Origin: Sphingobacteriales bacterium
Lineage (GTDB): Bacteria > Bacteroidota > Bacteroidia > Sphingobacteriales > Sphingobacteriaceae
Reading direction: 5' to 3'
DNA: 64,000 nucleotides
Assembly (NCBI GenBank): GCA_025353765.1
Contig: JANXOD010000035.1
Span: 183,124-247,123, forward strand
The notes beneath the pieces are model-generated. The model searched no databases, was not told the DNA's origin, and was given only the letters and a program-made list of their open reading frames with translations. The number at the start of each line of letters is the position of its first letter. The stretch's first letter is position 1. The position numbers were made by a program, and so were the translations under genes. Below, piece by piece: positions 1 to 9,054 of this stretch.

Positions 1-1
1 T

Positions 2-265
2 AACAAAGGATGGACTATCCAACAAGGTGTTATTATAGCTAAGAATGGAGCAAGCTATATCGCTTTATCGGCAGCCTGTACTCACGAAGGAAACCCATTG
101 AAATATGATTCGGCTACCAATACTTTCCCTTGTTCATTGCCTGCTCCTACTCATGGTTCTATATTTGATGCAAATGGTGTTAAACAAAGTGGGCCAGCAC
201 AAGCTAATTTAAAAAAATACAGTACCACACTTACTGGAAATTCTTTGCGGGTTTTTGAAGCATAA
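2..265 (+). CDS. Rieske-type 2Fe-2S protein, C-terminal part (cut by window edge)
   Basis: The frame is open from the window edge and ends in TAA; 87 residues are visible. A Rieske-like box I (C-T-H-E-G) is followed about 17 residues later by a second Cys and by the H-G-S-I-F signature of box II, so this is the cluster-binding half of a small Rieske protein, possibly a periplasmic electron-transfer protein or lipoprotein. Box II is odd: the Cys is followed by six residues before the His, where the family normally has two (C-x2-H), and the disulfide Cys of classical bc1 Rieske boxes are absent. It lies just upstream of, and may be cotranscribed with, the DUF5777 and YceI genes. The start and N terminus are outside the window. 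The Rieske fold is fairly certain; cluster binding is not. Confidence 0.75.
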   Translation, partial: NKGWTIQQGVIIAKNGASYIALSAACTHEGNPLKYDSATNTFPCSLPAPTHGSIFDANGVKQSGPAQANLKKYSTTLTGNSLRVFEA

Positions 266-342
266 ACGGTAGTTTTATTATACAAATTTGTTGATTTATA
301 CTATTTTATTCAGTAGTATTGATCATTCAAAATTATACTCTT

Positions 343-1221
343 ATGCATAAATTAATTGCTTTTCTCCTCCTTATTTTACCTTTTTCTGCTTTAGCCCAAG
401 ATGATGACCTTATGAAAATGGCTACAGACAGCTCGGAAGTTATAGTTAAAACGGCCACATTTAAAGCTACCCGTATTATTAACGGACATTCTGTAGAAAC
501 CGTAGGTAAAAACAATCTTGATTTTACCATCTCTCATCGCTTTGATCGTGTAAACCGTGGCTTTGAAGACTTTTTTGGCTTAGATGCCGCAACAAATCAT
601 CTTGGTTTGGAATATGGTCTAACTAATAATGTGATGATTGGCGTTGGAAGAAGTTCTTTTCAAAAGATCTATGACTTTTTTGGGAAATACAAACTGTTAA
701 AGCAAAGTACTGGAGGCAGTAGCATTCCGGTTTCTCTTACTGCTTTTACAGGCTACTCCTTGCGTACACAAAAAACAATACCACAACTTTCGGGCAGTGA
801 CCGTAGCAGTTATACCGCACAATTATTAATAGCCCGGAAGTTTAGTGAATCAATATCTATACAATTATCTCCAACATATATCTATACCCAATTACCCGAT
901 GTATCAACTGATTCCAAGGCTATTTTTGCTACCGGAATAGGGGGAAGAATAAAAGTTACTAAACGGACTTCTATTAACGGGGAGTATAATTATGTTTTTC
1001 CGAACCAAATTGATAAAAACTATACTAACAATCTCTCATTCAGTTATGATATTGAAACCGGAGGACACGTTTTTCAATTACTTTTTACTAACTCTTTCGG
1101 CATGATAGAACGCCAATTTATAACCGAAACCACAGGTCGCTGGAGCAAAGGCGATATTCATTTTGGTTTTAATATAGCCCGTACTTTTTCATTCGATAAG
1201 AAAAAAAAATATAAATCATGA
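343..1221 (+). CDS. DUF5777-family outer-membrane beta-barrel-like protein
   Basis: About 292 residues. I start at the ATG at 343 rather than the upstream TTG at 319 because the ATG begins a clean signal peptide (M-H-K-L, hydrophobic stretch, cleavage after S-A-L-A-Q). The mature part is rich in alternating hydrophobic/aromatic strands (for example N-N-V-M-I-G-V-G-R and the F-G-F-N-I-A-R-T-F end), as in small outer-membrane barrels, and matches the DUF5777 family as I remember it. Its stop overlaps the YceI start (ATGA), so the two are translationally coupled. The Rieske - DUF5777 - YceI order is a recurring Bacteroidota arrangement and suggests an envelope redox or lipid-carrier role, but no activity is known to me. 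Confidence 0.75.
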   Translation: MHKLIAFLLLILPFSALAQDDDLMKMATDSSEVIVKTATFKATRIINGHSVETVGKNNLDFTISHRFDRVNRGFEDFFGLDAATNHLGLEYGLTNNVMIGVGRSSFQKIYDFFGKYKLLKQSTGGSSIPVSLTAFTGYSLRTQKTIPQLSGSDRSSYTAQLLIARKFSESISIQLSPTYIYTQLPDVSTDSKAIFATGIGGRIKVTKRTSINGEYNYVFPNQIDKNYTNNLSFSYDIETGGHVFQLLFTNSFGMIERQFITETTGRWSKGDIHFGFNIARTFSFDKKKKYKS

Positions 1222-1772
1222 CCAGAATATTTTTATCAGGCATAATTCTGCTAATCAGTATTTTCTCTGCATCTGCACAGAATTCCATTTTTTCGACCAA
1301 AAACGGAGAATTTAGTTTTTACTCTAAAGCTCCCATGGAAGATATTGAAGCTAAAAATACTAATGTTACTTCTTTAATTAATGTAAATAACAATGAGGTG
1401 GTTGTGCGAGTACCTATGACTCAATTTCAGTTTAGCAATAAGCTGATGCAGCAGCATTTTAATGAAAATTACATGGAAAGTGAGCGATATCCGTATGCTA
1501 CGTTTAAAGGGAAGATCAATGAGATTGTAGATTTTAAAAAATCAGGTATATACAATGTGACCTCAACTGGTGTTTTGAATCTGCATGGTGTAAATAATAA
1601 ACGCACTATTAATGGTAAGCTAACAGTAAAGGACACGGGTTTAGCACTGGAAACAAAATTTGATATACTGCTTGAAGATTATAAAATTGAGATCCCAAAG
1701 CTTGTATTCAAAAAAATTGCTGAAAAGGTTGCTGTAACTGCCAACATGAATTATTCTCCTTACAAAAAATAA
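1218..1772 (+). CDS. YceI family periplasmic lipocalin-like protein
   Basis: 184 residues with a signal peptide ending near A-S-A-Q (residue ~21). The body carries the YceI pattern: an early beta strand with S-F-Y-S-K, the segment M-E-S-E-R-Y-P-Y-A-T-F-K-G (YceI hallmark of a small strand preceding the ligand barrel), then G-V-L-N-L-H-G-V-N-N-K-R and a C-terminal strand. YceI proteins are secreted barrels that bind isoprenoid-like lipids. The start overlaps the previous stop by ATGA. A typical full-length member; the ligand cannot be told from sequence. Confidence 0.88.
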   Translation: MTRIFLSGIILLISIFSASAQNSIFSTKNGEFSFYSKAPMEDIEAKNTNVTSLINVNNNEVVVRVPMTQFQFSNKLMQQHFNENYMESERYPYATFKGKINEIVDFKKSGIYNVTSTGVLNLHGVNNKRTINGKLTVKDTGLALETKFDILLEDYKIEIPKLVFKKIAEKVAVTANMNYSPYKK

Positions 1773-1822
1773 AAAAGGTACATATTCATCGATTTTTTTC
1801 ATTTTTGAAAGAAATTGCCAGA

Positions 1823-3307
1823 ATGAACAATTACTCAATAGGTTCAGAACGTTTATCATTACCTCTGCTGCAAAAAATCAGAGATAAAAAATCCCATTTA
1901 GCTCTATCTGAGAAAGCTAAGACTTCTATTCTTAATTGCCGTAAATACCTTGATCATAAGCTTTCTGAAAGCCCATCGCCTATTTATGGTATCAATACTG
2001 GTTTTGGCTATCTTCAAAATATAATTATCCCCAACGATAAGCTTACACAACTGCAGCATAATTTATTGCTTTCACACGCCTGCGGTACTGGTGAATTAGT
2101 GCCACAGGAAATTGTAAAGTTTATGCTGTTGCTCAAAATTCAATCCTTGTCTTATGGGAATTCAGGTATCAGTTTACAAACGGTTGAACGCTTAATATAC
2201 ATGTACAACCATGATGTATTACCTGTAATTCATACACAAGGATCTTTGGGAGCTTCCGGCGACCTTGCTCCGCTGGCACATCTGGCTTTACCATTAATTG
2301 GAGAAGGAGAAGTTTGGATAAATAACCAGCGGATCACAAGTGCAGAATGGTACGCAAAAACTGATTTAAAACCTTTAAAACTGCAAACCAAGGAAGGTTT
2401 GGCACTTATTAATGGTACACAATTTATGGCTGCTTACGGAGTATATATTTTGCTTCATAGCCAGCGGCTATCTGATTGGGCTGATACTATTGCTGCGCTT
2501 TCCGCGGATGTTTTTGATTGCAGAATTGATCCGTTCAAACCCTTAAGTCACCGAATAAGGCCCCATAAAGGACAGATACAAACTGCTGAAAAATTATGTA
2601 GTTTACTTTCAGGAAGTGAATTAATAAAACAAGTGAACAAGCAAGTTCAGGATCCATATTCGTTTCGCTGCATTCCACAGGTTCACGGAGCCAGTAAAGA
2701 CACAATAGCCTATGCCTGGTCTATATTTGATACGGAAATTAATTCGGTTACTGATAATCCCAATATTTTCCCCGCTGAAGATGAGATCATTTCCGCGGGA
2801 AATTTTCATGGCCAACCTTTGGCTTTTGCATTTGATTTTCTAAGCATTGCGTTAGCAGAATTAGGCTCCATCTCTGAACGAAGAATATTTCAGTTAATAT
2901 CCGGCCAACGCAATTTGCCTAATTTCCTAGTTAAAAATGCAGGCTTAAATTCAGGTTTAATGATTCCGCAATATACAGCAGCATCTATAGCTAGCGAGAA
3001 TAAACAATTAGCTACACCAGCTTCTGTTGACTCCATTGTATCTAGCAATGGACAGGAAGATCATGTAAGTATGGGAGCCAATGCAGCCACAAAATGTTTA
3101 CGGGTTTTAAATAATTTGGAACGAATTATAGCTATTGAATTACTTACAGCTGCACAAGGTTTAGAGTTTAGAAGGCCTCTTAAAACTTCCCCAAACTTAG
3201 AGGAATTAGTTTTCATGTATCGTAAGAAAGTAGCTCCAAATGATTATGATAGGCTATTGGCTGTTGATATAGAACAATCTATTCAATTTATCAGGAAAGA
3301 TTTATAA
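1823..3307 (+). CDS. hutH: Histidine ammonia-lyase
   Basis: 494 residues from the ATG at 1823; a TTG six codons upstream (1805) is possible but less likely. The enzyme eliminates ammonia from L-histidine to give urocanate. The A-S-G triad at residues ~144-146 within L-G-A-S-G-D-L-A-P-L-A-H forms the MIO cofactor. The pocket residues fit histidine rather than tyrosine/phenylalanine specificity: S-H-A-C-G near residue 84 and N-G-Q-E-D-H-V-S-M-G near residue 412. N-T-G-F-G and the Tyr/Asn motifs are present. No hutU, hutI or true hutG is adjacent; a ureohydrolase-fold protein lies 45 kb away but has a degraded metal site. An aromatic lyase role is a weaker alternative. Confidence 0.9.
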   Translation: MNNYSIGSERLSLPLLQKIRDKKSHLALSEKAKTSILNCRKYLDHKLSESPSPIYGINTGFGYLQNIIIPNDKLTQLQHNLLLSHACGTGELVPQEIVKFMLLLKIQSLSYGNSGISLQTVERLIYMYNHDVLPVIHTQGSLGASGDLAPLAHLALPLIGEGEVWINNQRITSAEWYAKTDLKPLKLQTKEGLALINGTQFMAAYGVYILLHSQRLSDWADTIAALSADVFDCRIDPFKPLSHRIRPHKGQIQTAEKLCSLLSGSELIKQVNKQVQDPYSFRCIPQVHGASKDTIAYAWSIFDTEINSVTDNPNIFPAEDEIISAGNFHGQPLAFAFDFLSIALAELGSISERRIFQLISGQRNLPNFLVKNAGLNSGLMIPQYTAASIASENKQLATPASVDSIVSSNGQEDHVSMGANAATKCLRVLNNLERIIAIELLTAAQGLEFRRPLKTSPNLEELVFMYRKKVAPNDYDRLLAVDIEQSIQFIRKDL

Positions 3308-3357
3308 GTTTAAAATTGGGCAAACATTTTTATCCTATTGAATATTGTTAAGAAAAA

Positions 3358-4338
3358 ATGGAAAAGGTGAAAGTAAAAGAAATTAGCGGATGGCTTAAAT
3401 GTACAGGGAAGTTATTTATAGATGCATTCAACTCATTTATAAATGATAAAGCATTGAAAATGAGCGCATCATTAGCCTATTATACCGTATTTTCTATGGC
3501 TCCTTTATTAATTATGCTTATTTCACTTGCTGGCTTAATTTATGGTAAAGATGCGGTTGAGGGTAAAGTTTTTTCAGAAATTAATGGTTTTGTAGGTAAT
3601 GATGCAGCTTTGCAGATACAGCAAATCATTAGTAAAATTAGTCAGTCTGGGCATTCAACATTTGCCGTAATTATTGGTACCATTACTCTTTTCGTAGGCG
3701 CTACAGGAGTATTTATAGAAATCCAGGATTCTTTAAATCAAATTTGGAGAGTTAAAGCCAAACCCAAAAAAGGCTGGAAAAAAATGATAATGAACCGAAT
3801 TTTATCATTTTCAATGATTTTAGGTTTGGGATTTTTACTGATTGTATCGCTAATTATAAACGGGATAGTTTTGGCTTTAAGTAATAAATTAAACTATTAC
3901 TTTCCGGATATTACCATATTGTTGGTACATGCATTTAACATCGCATTAACTTTTCTTATTATTTCTACGTTGTTTGCTATTATTTTTAAATTTTTGCCGG
4001 ATGTTAAAATAAGATGGAAAGATGTACTTGCAGGTGCCTTGTTTACAGCTATACTTTTTATGATTGGTAAATTTATTATTGGACTATATATTGAAAAAGT
4101 AGGCCCCGGATCAGCTTACGGTGCTGCCGGATCTCTTATTATTATATTAGTTTGGGTCTATTATACAGCAGCTATATTATATTTTGGTGCAGAGTTTACT
4201 CAAGTGTATGCAGAATGTTATGGTGGTAAAATAAAACCAGCAGAATACGCTGTGCATATAATTCAAACCGAACAGGAAAAGGATGTAAAAGTATTGCCTT
4301 CACAAAAGGATGAAGACATTATTTCTAAAAAAAATTAG
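3358..4338 (+). CDS. YihY/BrkB (UPF0761) family inner-membrane protein
   Basis: 326 residues starting at ATG 3358, 50 nt after hutH. The N-terminal signature D-K-A-L-K-M-S-A-S-L-A-Y-Y-T-V-F-S-M-A-P is typical of the YihY family, followed by about six membrane segments, the I-W-R-V-K loop, the L-P-D-V-K-I-R-W-K-D-V-L-A-G-A segment and the family end G-S-L-I-I-I-L-V-W-V-Y-Y-T-A with G-A-E-F-T. The tail after residue ~295 is polar and probably cytoplasmic. Function is unsettled; the old RNase BN name for this family is an error. Confidence 0.9.
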   Translation: MEKVKVKEISGWLKCTGKLFIDAFNSFINDKALKMSASLAYYTVFSMAPLLIMLISLAGLIYGKDAVEGKVFSEINGFVGNDAALQIQQIISKISQSGHSTFAVIIGTITLFVGATGVFIEIQDSLNQIWRVKAKPKKGWKKMIMNRILSFSMILGLGFLLIVSLIINGIVLALSNKLNYYFPDITILLVHAFNIALTFLIISTLFAIIFKFLPDVKIRWKDVLAGALFTAILFMIGKFIIGLYIEKVGPGSAYGAAGSLIIILVWVYYTAAILYFGAEFTQVYAECYGGKIKPAEYAVHIIQTEQEKDVKVLPSQKDEDIISKKN

Positions 4339-4450
4339 TTGCAATTTTTAGATGTATTAGAAATAGGTTATTATAAAACTTCTGGAGCGTAAGCAAAATA
4401 TTTATGCCAAAATGATATGAATAGGATTACAAGCTGTAACTTGTGATTGT

Positions 4451-5707
4451 ATGTTAAACTGTTTACATAAAAAACTATCGTTTTTAAATATTTTGTTCCT
4501 GTTAATAGTATTACTATTATTTAGTATAAATATTTATGCGCAATCTTTTGAGTTTACGGGTAAACGGAAGCGTGAAACTGTTTCATTCAAGCTGGTAAAA
4601 AACCTGATGATCATCCCCCTAAAAATAAATGGGAAAGGTCCTTATGATTTTGTTTTAGATACCGGTGTAGGACTATTTTTGATAACAGATCCCAGCTTAA
4701 TAGATACCCTTGAAATTAAAAATATTAGAAGTATTAAAATTGCCGGTTTTGGTGAAGGAGGTGATTTAAGTGCATTTGTAACGCCATCTATAGAAGTGGA
4801 CATTGCCAGTACTAAAGCCCAGTCTATACCTGCGGCGATTTTAAAGAAAGACCTGTTTGATTTATCGAGTTTTGTAGGAATGCCTATACATGGATTAATA
4901 GGCTATGAGTTTTTCAGTAGTTTTATTGTCCGAATTAATTATCCTTTAAATACAATTACTATATATCGCCCGGAAACGGCTTATGTTCCTCGAAAAGGAA
5001 CCCGAATTCCCATTACTATTGAAGAAAGAAAACCTTATATCATTACTGATCTAACCTTGAGCAACGGCCAAAAAATTGCAGCCAAACTGATTATTGATAC
5101 CGGTGCCGGTCATCCCGTTTCCTTAGAAACCAATGCGGGTTTGCCCTTTGAAGTTCCGCAAGTTAATATCGCTGCCAATTTAGGGATTGGTTTAACCGGG
5201 CCTATTAAGGGTTATATTGGCAGAATTCCATCTGTAAAACTGGGAAAGTATGTGCTAAACAATGTCATCACAGCTTTCCCTGCTTATGAAGATGCAGCAG
5301 CCAAAATCACATCCATTGATCGTAATGGAAATATGGGTAACGGCATATTAAGGCGCTTCGATATTGTTTTTGACTATAACAGAGCGGCTATATATTTGAA
5401 ACCATCCATCCTATTTAAAGAGCCTTTTGAACATGATATGAGCGGTATGGAGTTGACCTCTGGTGGTGATGATTTTAAACATATTATTATTACCCGAATT
5501 GAGCCGAGCTCGCCTGCAGAGCAACAGGGCCTTTTAAAAGATGATGAAATATTAGGCATTAATTTTAAGCCTGTAAGTGAAATGTCTATGCAGGATATTG
5601 ATAATATGTTTCGCTCAAAAGATGACCGGAGTTTTATAATAGAAGTTATTCATCAAAGCAACAAGAAAAGAGAGCGAATTATTTTAACCTTGCAGAGGAG
5701 GATTTAG
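4451..5707 (+). CDS. Secreted retropepsin-like aspartyl protease with C-terminal PDZ domain
   Basis: 418 residues. A signal peptide ends near residue 30 (I-Y-A-Q). Two aspartyl-protease half sites are visible: D70-T-G in F-V-L-D-T-G-V-G and D216-T-G in L-I-I-D-T-G-A-G-H, so one chain carries both catalytic Asp. Residues ~325-415 form a PDZ domain (I-E-P-S-S-P-A-E-Q-Q-G-L, then D-D-E-I-L-G-I-N). This architecture is common in Bacteroidota periplasmic proteases; the PDZ domain probably binds substrate tails. It faces the LEA-like gene convergently with only 19 nt between them. Confidence 0.85.
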   Translation: MLNCLHKKLSFLNILFLLIVLLLFSINIYAQSFEFTGKRKRETVSFKLVKNLMIIPLKINGKGPYDFVLDTGVGLFLITDPSLIDTLEIKNIRSIKIAGFGEGGDLSAFVTPSIEVDIASTKAQSIPAAILKKDLFDLSSFVGMPIHGLIGYEFFSSFIVRINYPLNTITIYRPETAYVPRKGTRIPITIEERKPYIITDLTLSNGQKIAAKLIIDTGAGHPVSLETNAGLPFEVPQVNIAANLGIGLTGPIKGYIGRIPSVKLGKYVLNNVITAFPAYEDAAAKITSIDRNGNMGNGILRRFDIVFDYNRAAIYLKPSILFKEPFEHDMSGMELTSGGDDFKHIIITRIEPSSPAEQQGLLKDDEILGINFKPVSEMSMQDIDNMFRSKDDRSFIIEVIHQSNKKRERIILTLQRRI

Positions 5708-5726
5708 TACGTGTCTCTAGATCAAA

Positions 5727-6329
5727 TCAAAATAATATCTTACTACTAATTTCTTTATCAATTGTAATATAACCCGGGTAATTTATCAATTTACCAGCTA
5801 AACTTATAGTAGGTTTTATTTTAAGAGTGACGATGCCTTTCTTTTCTGTACCATTAGTATCTCCGCCTTTAATAAAATCGGCAATTTGCTGCATCGTTTT
5901 ACCATCCGAAAGAAACTGGTAAATATTGGCGTTCACATTTACAGGAACAGTGGTTGAACTTCCAGGCTCAACGCTTACTTTTTGGTTTATAAAGCCGTTG
6001 GCAAGTTCCTGGCCCTTTATTAAAATTTTATATTCAAACTGGTTAATGGCAGCAAGGTTCGCTGTTGGGTTTTTTATTTGCAGGTTTAAACGTGCTTTCA
6101 AAGGGATATCTTTTCTTAAATAAGCAAAAGCTAATTCGGGCATGCTGCTTATATCAATAGTTGCATTATTTATTAGTTTGCTTACATCCCTGCCAGCAAC
6201 ATAAATACTATCTGCAGAAGTGATCTGGTATTCACATTTTTCGAATGCTTTAACCTGTCGGGCTTGCTTATTTAAACCGCAGCTATATAGTAAGATTGCT
6301 GCAAAGCAAAGTAAAAATAAATTTCTCAT
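5727..6329 (-). CDS. LEA type 2-like lipoprotein
   Basis: 200 residues starting at the second candidate Met (6329), which gives an ideal lipoprotein signal M-R-N-L-F-L-L-C-F ending in the lipobox L-Y-S-C. The mature domain resembles LEA14/WHy proteins: L-N-L-Q-I-K-N-P-T (the N-P motif of the WHy fold), then a strand-rich region, a P-V-N-V-N-A-N segment and L-K-I-K-P-T-I-S-L-A-G near the end. It should be an inner- or outer-membrane-anchored beta-sandwich. Function unknown; partners are not evident in the neighbourhood. Confidence 0.72.
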   Translation of the reverse strand: MRNLFLLCFAAILLYSCGLNKQARQVKAFEKCEYQITSADSIYVAGRDVSKLINNATIDISSMPELAFAYLRKDIPLKARLNLQIKNPTANLAAINQFEYKILIKGQELANGFINQKVSVEPGSSTTVPVNVNANIYQFLSDGKTMQQIADFIKGGDTNGTEKKGIVTLKIKPTISLAGKLINYPGYITIDKEISSKILF

Positions 6330-6479
6330 ATCGTAAGAACGCACCATATTGCTAATTATTCTAAAAAATACCTATTTACAAATAGATAATGTAACTTTCC
6401 TGTTAAAGGACTATCTAACAAATATTCTGATTATAATTTGATAATTTCCCATAAACCAACCTATACAAAATTCAATAAT

Positions 6480-8969
6480 ATGAATAAAAGCATACGTTAT
6501 GCCCAATACCTAATTCTCACAGGTCTTATTATTTCTGCAAGCATCAGCAATACGAAAGCTCAAAGTAAAAAAGGTACATCCGAAACACCTTCTGTAACAC
6601 CATCTAAATCAGGAATAAAACCTTATAGTGAAGTAATTACAGATAAAGCGGTCTCTAAAACCGGATTGTTTACAGTTCATAAAGTCGATGGTAAATTTTA
6701 CTATGAAATTCCTGATTCTCTTTTAGGTCGTGAAGTGCTGGCGGTTACCCGTTATGTAAAAACTCCAGCTGGCTTAAAAGGATTTGGGTCTTATGGCGGC
6801 GAGCAGGTAAATAACCAGGTGTGGGAGTGGGAGCGCCATGATAAGCAGATTTTTATCCGTGTACCCAGTTTCTCTGTAAAAGCAGATAGTACAAGTGATA
6901 TGTATCAATCTGTACAAAACTCAAATTTACCCACTATACTTGCTGCTTTTGATATTAAAGCTTTCAGTAAAGACACAAGCGGAGTAGTAATTGATGTAAC
7001 GGATTTTTATAATTCTGATGTTTCTGCTACTGGAATTCCCGATGGCCTTAAAAAACTCTATAAAATTACTACGTTAGATGCTGCTCGTTCTTATATAGAT
7101 ACCATTAAAACATTTCCAATAAATACAGAAGTTCAAACAGTAAAAACCTATAAGTCGACAGAATCTCCTACAGATAATTCAACCGGAGCTATCACTTTTG
7201 AATTAAATACTTCGATGATATTATTGCCTAAAGTGCCTATGAAAGCCCGTTTAATGGATGCCCGTGTAGGTTATTTTGGTCAGCGCCAGAATGATTATGG
7301 TACAGATGCACAGGGAGCAGAAGTTACGGCATATATTCATCGCTGGCGGTTAGAACCGAAAGACGAAGCAGCCTATGCACGCGGTGAACTGGTTGAACCT
7401 AAAAAACAAATCGTATATTATATTGATCCGGCTACACCGAAAAAATGGGTGCCTTACTTGATAGAAGGAGTAAATGATTGGTCAAAAGCTTTCGAAGCTG
7501 CCGGATTTAAAAATGCAATTATTGCTAAAGCAGCGCCAACAGCAAAAGAAGATCCGGATTTCAGTACAGAAGATGCCCGTTATTCCGTTATTCGCTATTT
7601 TGCTTCGGATATTGCCAATGCTTATGGTCCGCATATTTCAGATCCCCGTTCAGGTGAGATTATTGAAAGCCATATTGGTTGGTTCCACAATGTGATGGAT
7701 CTTTTACATAATTGGTATTTAATTCAAACTGCCGCAATTAATCCGAATGCCCGTAGTGCTAAATTTACAGATGAGCAAATGGGTGAATTAATCCGCTTTG
7801 TATCATCTCATGAAGTTGGGCATACCTTAGGTTTACCACATAATTTTGGTTCAAGTTATGCTTACCCGGTTGATTCGCTGCGTTCTAAATCCTTTACTGA
7901 TAAACATGGAACAGCACCCTCGATTATGGATTATGCCCGGTTTAATTATGTAGCACAACCTGGCGACGGAGTAACTAATCTATATCCCAAAATTGGTGAA
8001 TATGATCTTTGGGCAATTAAATGGGGATATTCCTGGTTTGCAGATAAAAAAACAATGCAACAGGAAAAAGAAATCCTCAATCAATGGACTACAGAACATG
8101 CCGGAAAGCCGGAATATTATTATGGCCGCCAAGGAACTTCCCTTGATCCACGCCTGCAAAGCGAAGATTTAGGAGATAATGCGATGAAAGCAAGTACTTA
8201 TGGTATTGAAAACCTGAAACGCATATTACCGAATATCGAAAAATGGAGTTTTCGGAAAGGTGACAATTTAGATGAGGTTAAACAATTATATAATGAGGTC
8301 TTAGGGCAATTTAATCGTTACATGGGTCATGTATCCTTAAATGTGGGTGGGATGAATGAGAATTTTAAAACCTACGACCAGCAAGGTGCGGTATACGACT
8401 TTGTTTCAAAGGATCTTCAGCATGATGCGATGTTATTTTTTAATAAACAATTATTTACAAGCCCGCTTTGGCTGATGAATAACGAAATAATGGGCCGGTT
8501 TGATAACGGAATATTAGTAAACCGGATAAAGAATCTTCAGGTAAATACAGTAGGTTCGCTGGTGAGTTCATCGCGTTTAGCCAGAATGTTTGATAATGAG
8601 ATTAAAAATGGAAGCAAGGCTTATACCGTTGCAGAATTATTAACAGACTTGCGAAGCGGTATTTTTACTACTGATCGTCCCGATGCATTCAAGCGTAGTT
8701 TGCAACGTGGATATATTGATAAATTAGCAGATTTAATGATAGATGCACCCGAATCTCAATCCCCTCCAACTCCAGCGGATGTTTCAGCATCAATTGGTTT
8801 AACTCCAATAAATGTGGCATTGTCTGATATTCGTCCAATGGTTCGTGCAGAATTAAAAAACTTATCGGCAATAGCTAAAATTCGCAGTTTAGCAGGTGAT
8901 GCTATTACTAAAGCTCATTACGATGATCTTTCAGTTCGCATCAATGATATTTTGTATCCTAAAAAATAA
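6480..8969 (+). CDS. Secreted zinc metalloprotease of the Met-zincin/DUF5117 type
   Basis: 829 residues from the ATG at 6480; an upstream in-frame ATG at 6438 would place polar residues before the signal peptide and is less likely. The signal peptide ends near K-A-Q. A DUF5117/5118-like N-terminal region precedes the catalytic domain. The zinc motif H-E-V-G-H-T-L-G-L-P-H-N-F begins at residue ~444, and the downstream S-I-M-D-Y supplies the Met-turn of metzincins. Length (~830) is usual for this Bacteroidota family. Followed by a hairpin terminator shared with the convergent cohesin-like gene. The substrate is unknown; probably an extracytoplasmic peptidase. Confidence 0.88.
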   Translation: MNKSIRYAQYLILTGLIISASISNTKAQSKKGTSETPSVTPSKSGIKPYSEVITDKAVSKTGLFTVHKVDGKFYYEIPDSLLGREVLAVTRYVKTPAGLKGFGSYGGEQVNNQVWEWERHDKQIFIRVPSFSVKADSTSDMYQSVQNSNLPTILAAFDIKAFSKDTSGVVIDVTDFYNSDVSATGIPDGLKKLYKITTLDAARSYIDTIKTFPINTEVQTVKTYKSTESPTDNSTGAITFELNTSMILLPKVPMKARLMDARVGYFGQRQNDYGTDAQGAEVTAYIHRWRLEPKDEAAYARGELVEPKKQIVYYIDPATPKKWVPYLIEGVNDWSKAFEAAGFKNAIIAKAAPTAKEDPDFSTEDARYSVIRYFASDIANAYGPHISDPRSGEIIESHIGWFHNVMDLLHNWYLIQTAAINPNARSAKFTDEQMGELIRFVSSHEVGHTLGLPHNFGSSYAYPVDSLRSKSFTDKHGTAPSIMDYARFNYVAQPGDGVTNLYPKIGEYDLWAIKWGYSWFADKKTMQQEKEILNQWTTEHAGKPEYYYGRQGTSLDPRLQSEDLGDNAMKASTYGIENLKRILPNIEKWSFRKGDNLDEVKQLYNEVLGQFNRYMGHVSLNVGGMNENFKTYDQQGAVYDFVSKDLQHDAMLFFNKQLFTSPLWLMNNEIMGRFDNGILVNRIKNLQVNTVGSLVSSSRLARMFDNEIKNGSKAYTVAELLTDLRSGIFTTDRPDAFKRSLQRGYIDKLADLMIDAPESQSPPTPADVSASIGLTPINVALSDIRPMVRAELKNLSAIAKIRSLAGDAITKAHYDDLSVRINDILYPKK

Positions 8970-9000
8970 AAAGTTTTAATCCTGATGAGAATAATTAATA

Positions 9001-9032
9001 AAAAGAGACTGCCTTTTAAGCAGCCTCTTTTT
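9001..9032. terminator. Bidirectional hairpin terminator
   Basis: AAAAGAG-A-CTGC ... GCAG-C-CTCTTTTT: two nearly complementary arms with one internal mismatch and a short loop, with A-runs on one side and T-runs on the other. It sits between the convergent metalloprotease (ends 8969) and cohesin-like gene (ends 9055) and can serve both. Confidence 0.75.
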
Positions 9033-9054
9033 ATTAAGATATGATCTGGCTTAG

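Noticed and set aside
1823..3307. Aromatic (tyrosine/phenylalanine) ammonia-lyase of a flexirubin-type cluster
   Set aside because: The pocket residues S-H-A-C-G and Q-E-D-H match histidine lyases, and no pigment biosynthesis genes are adjacent.
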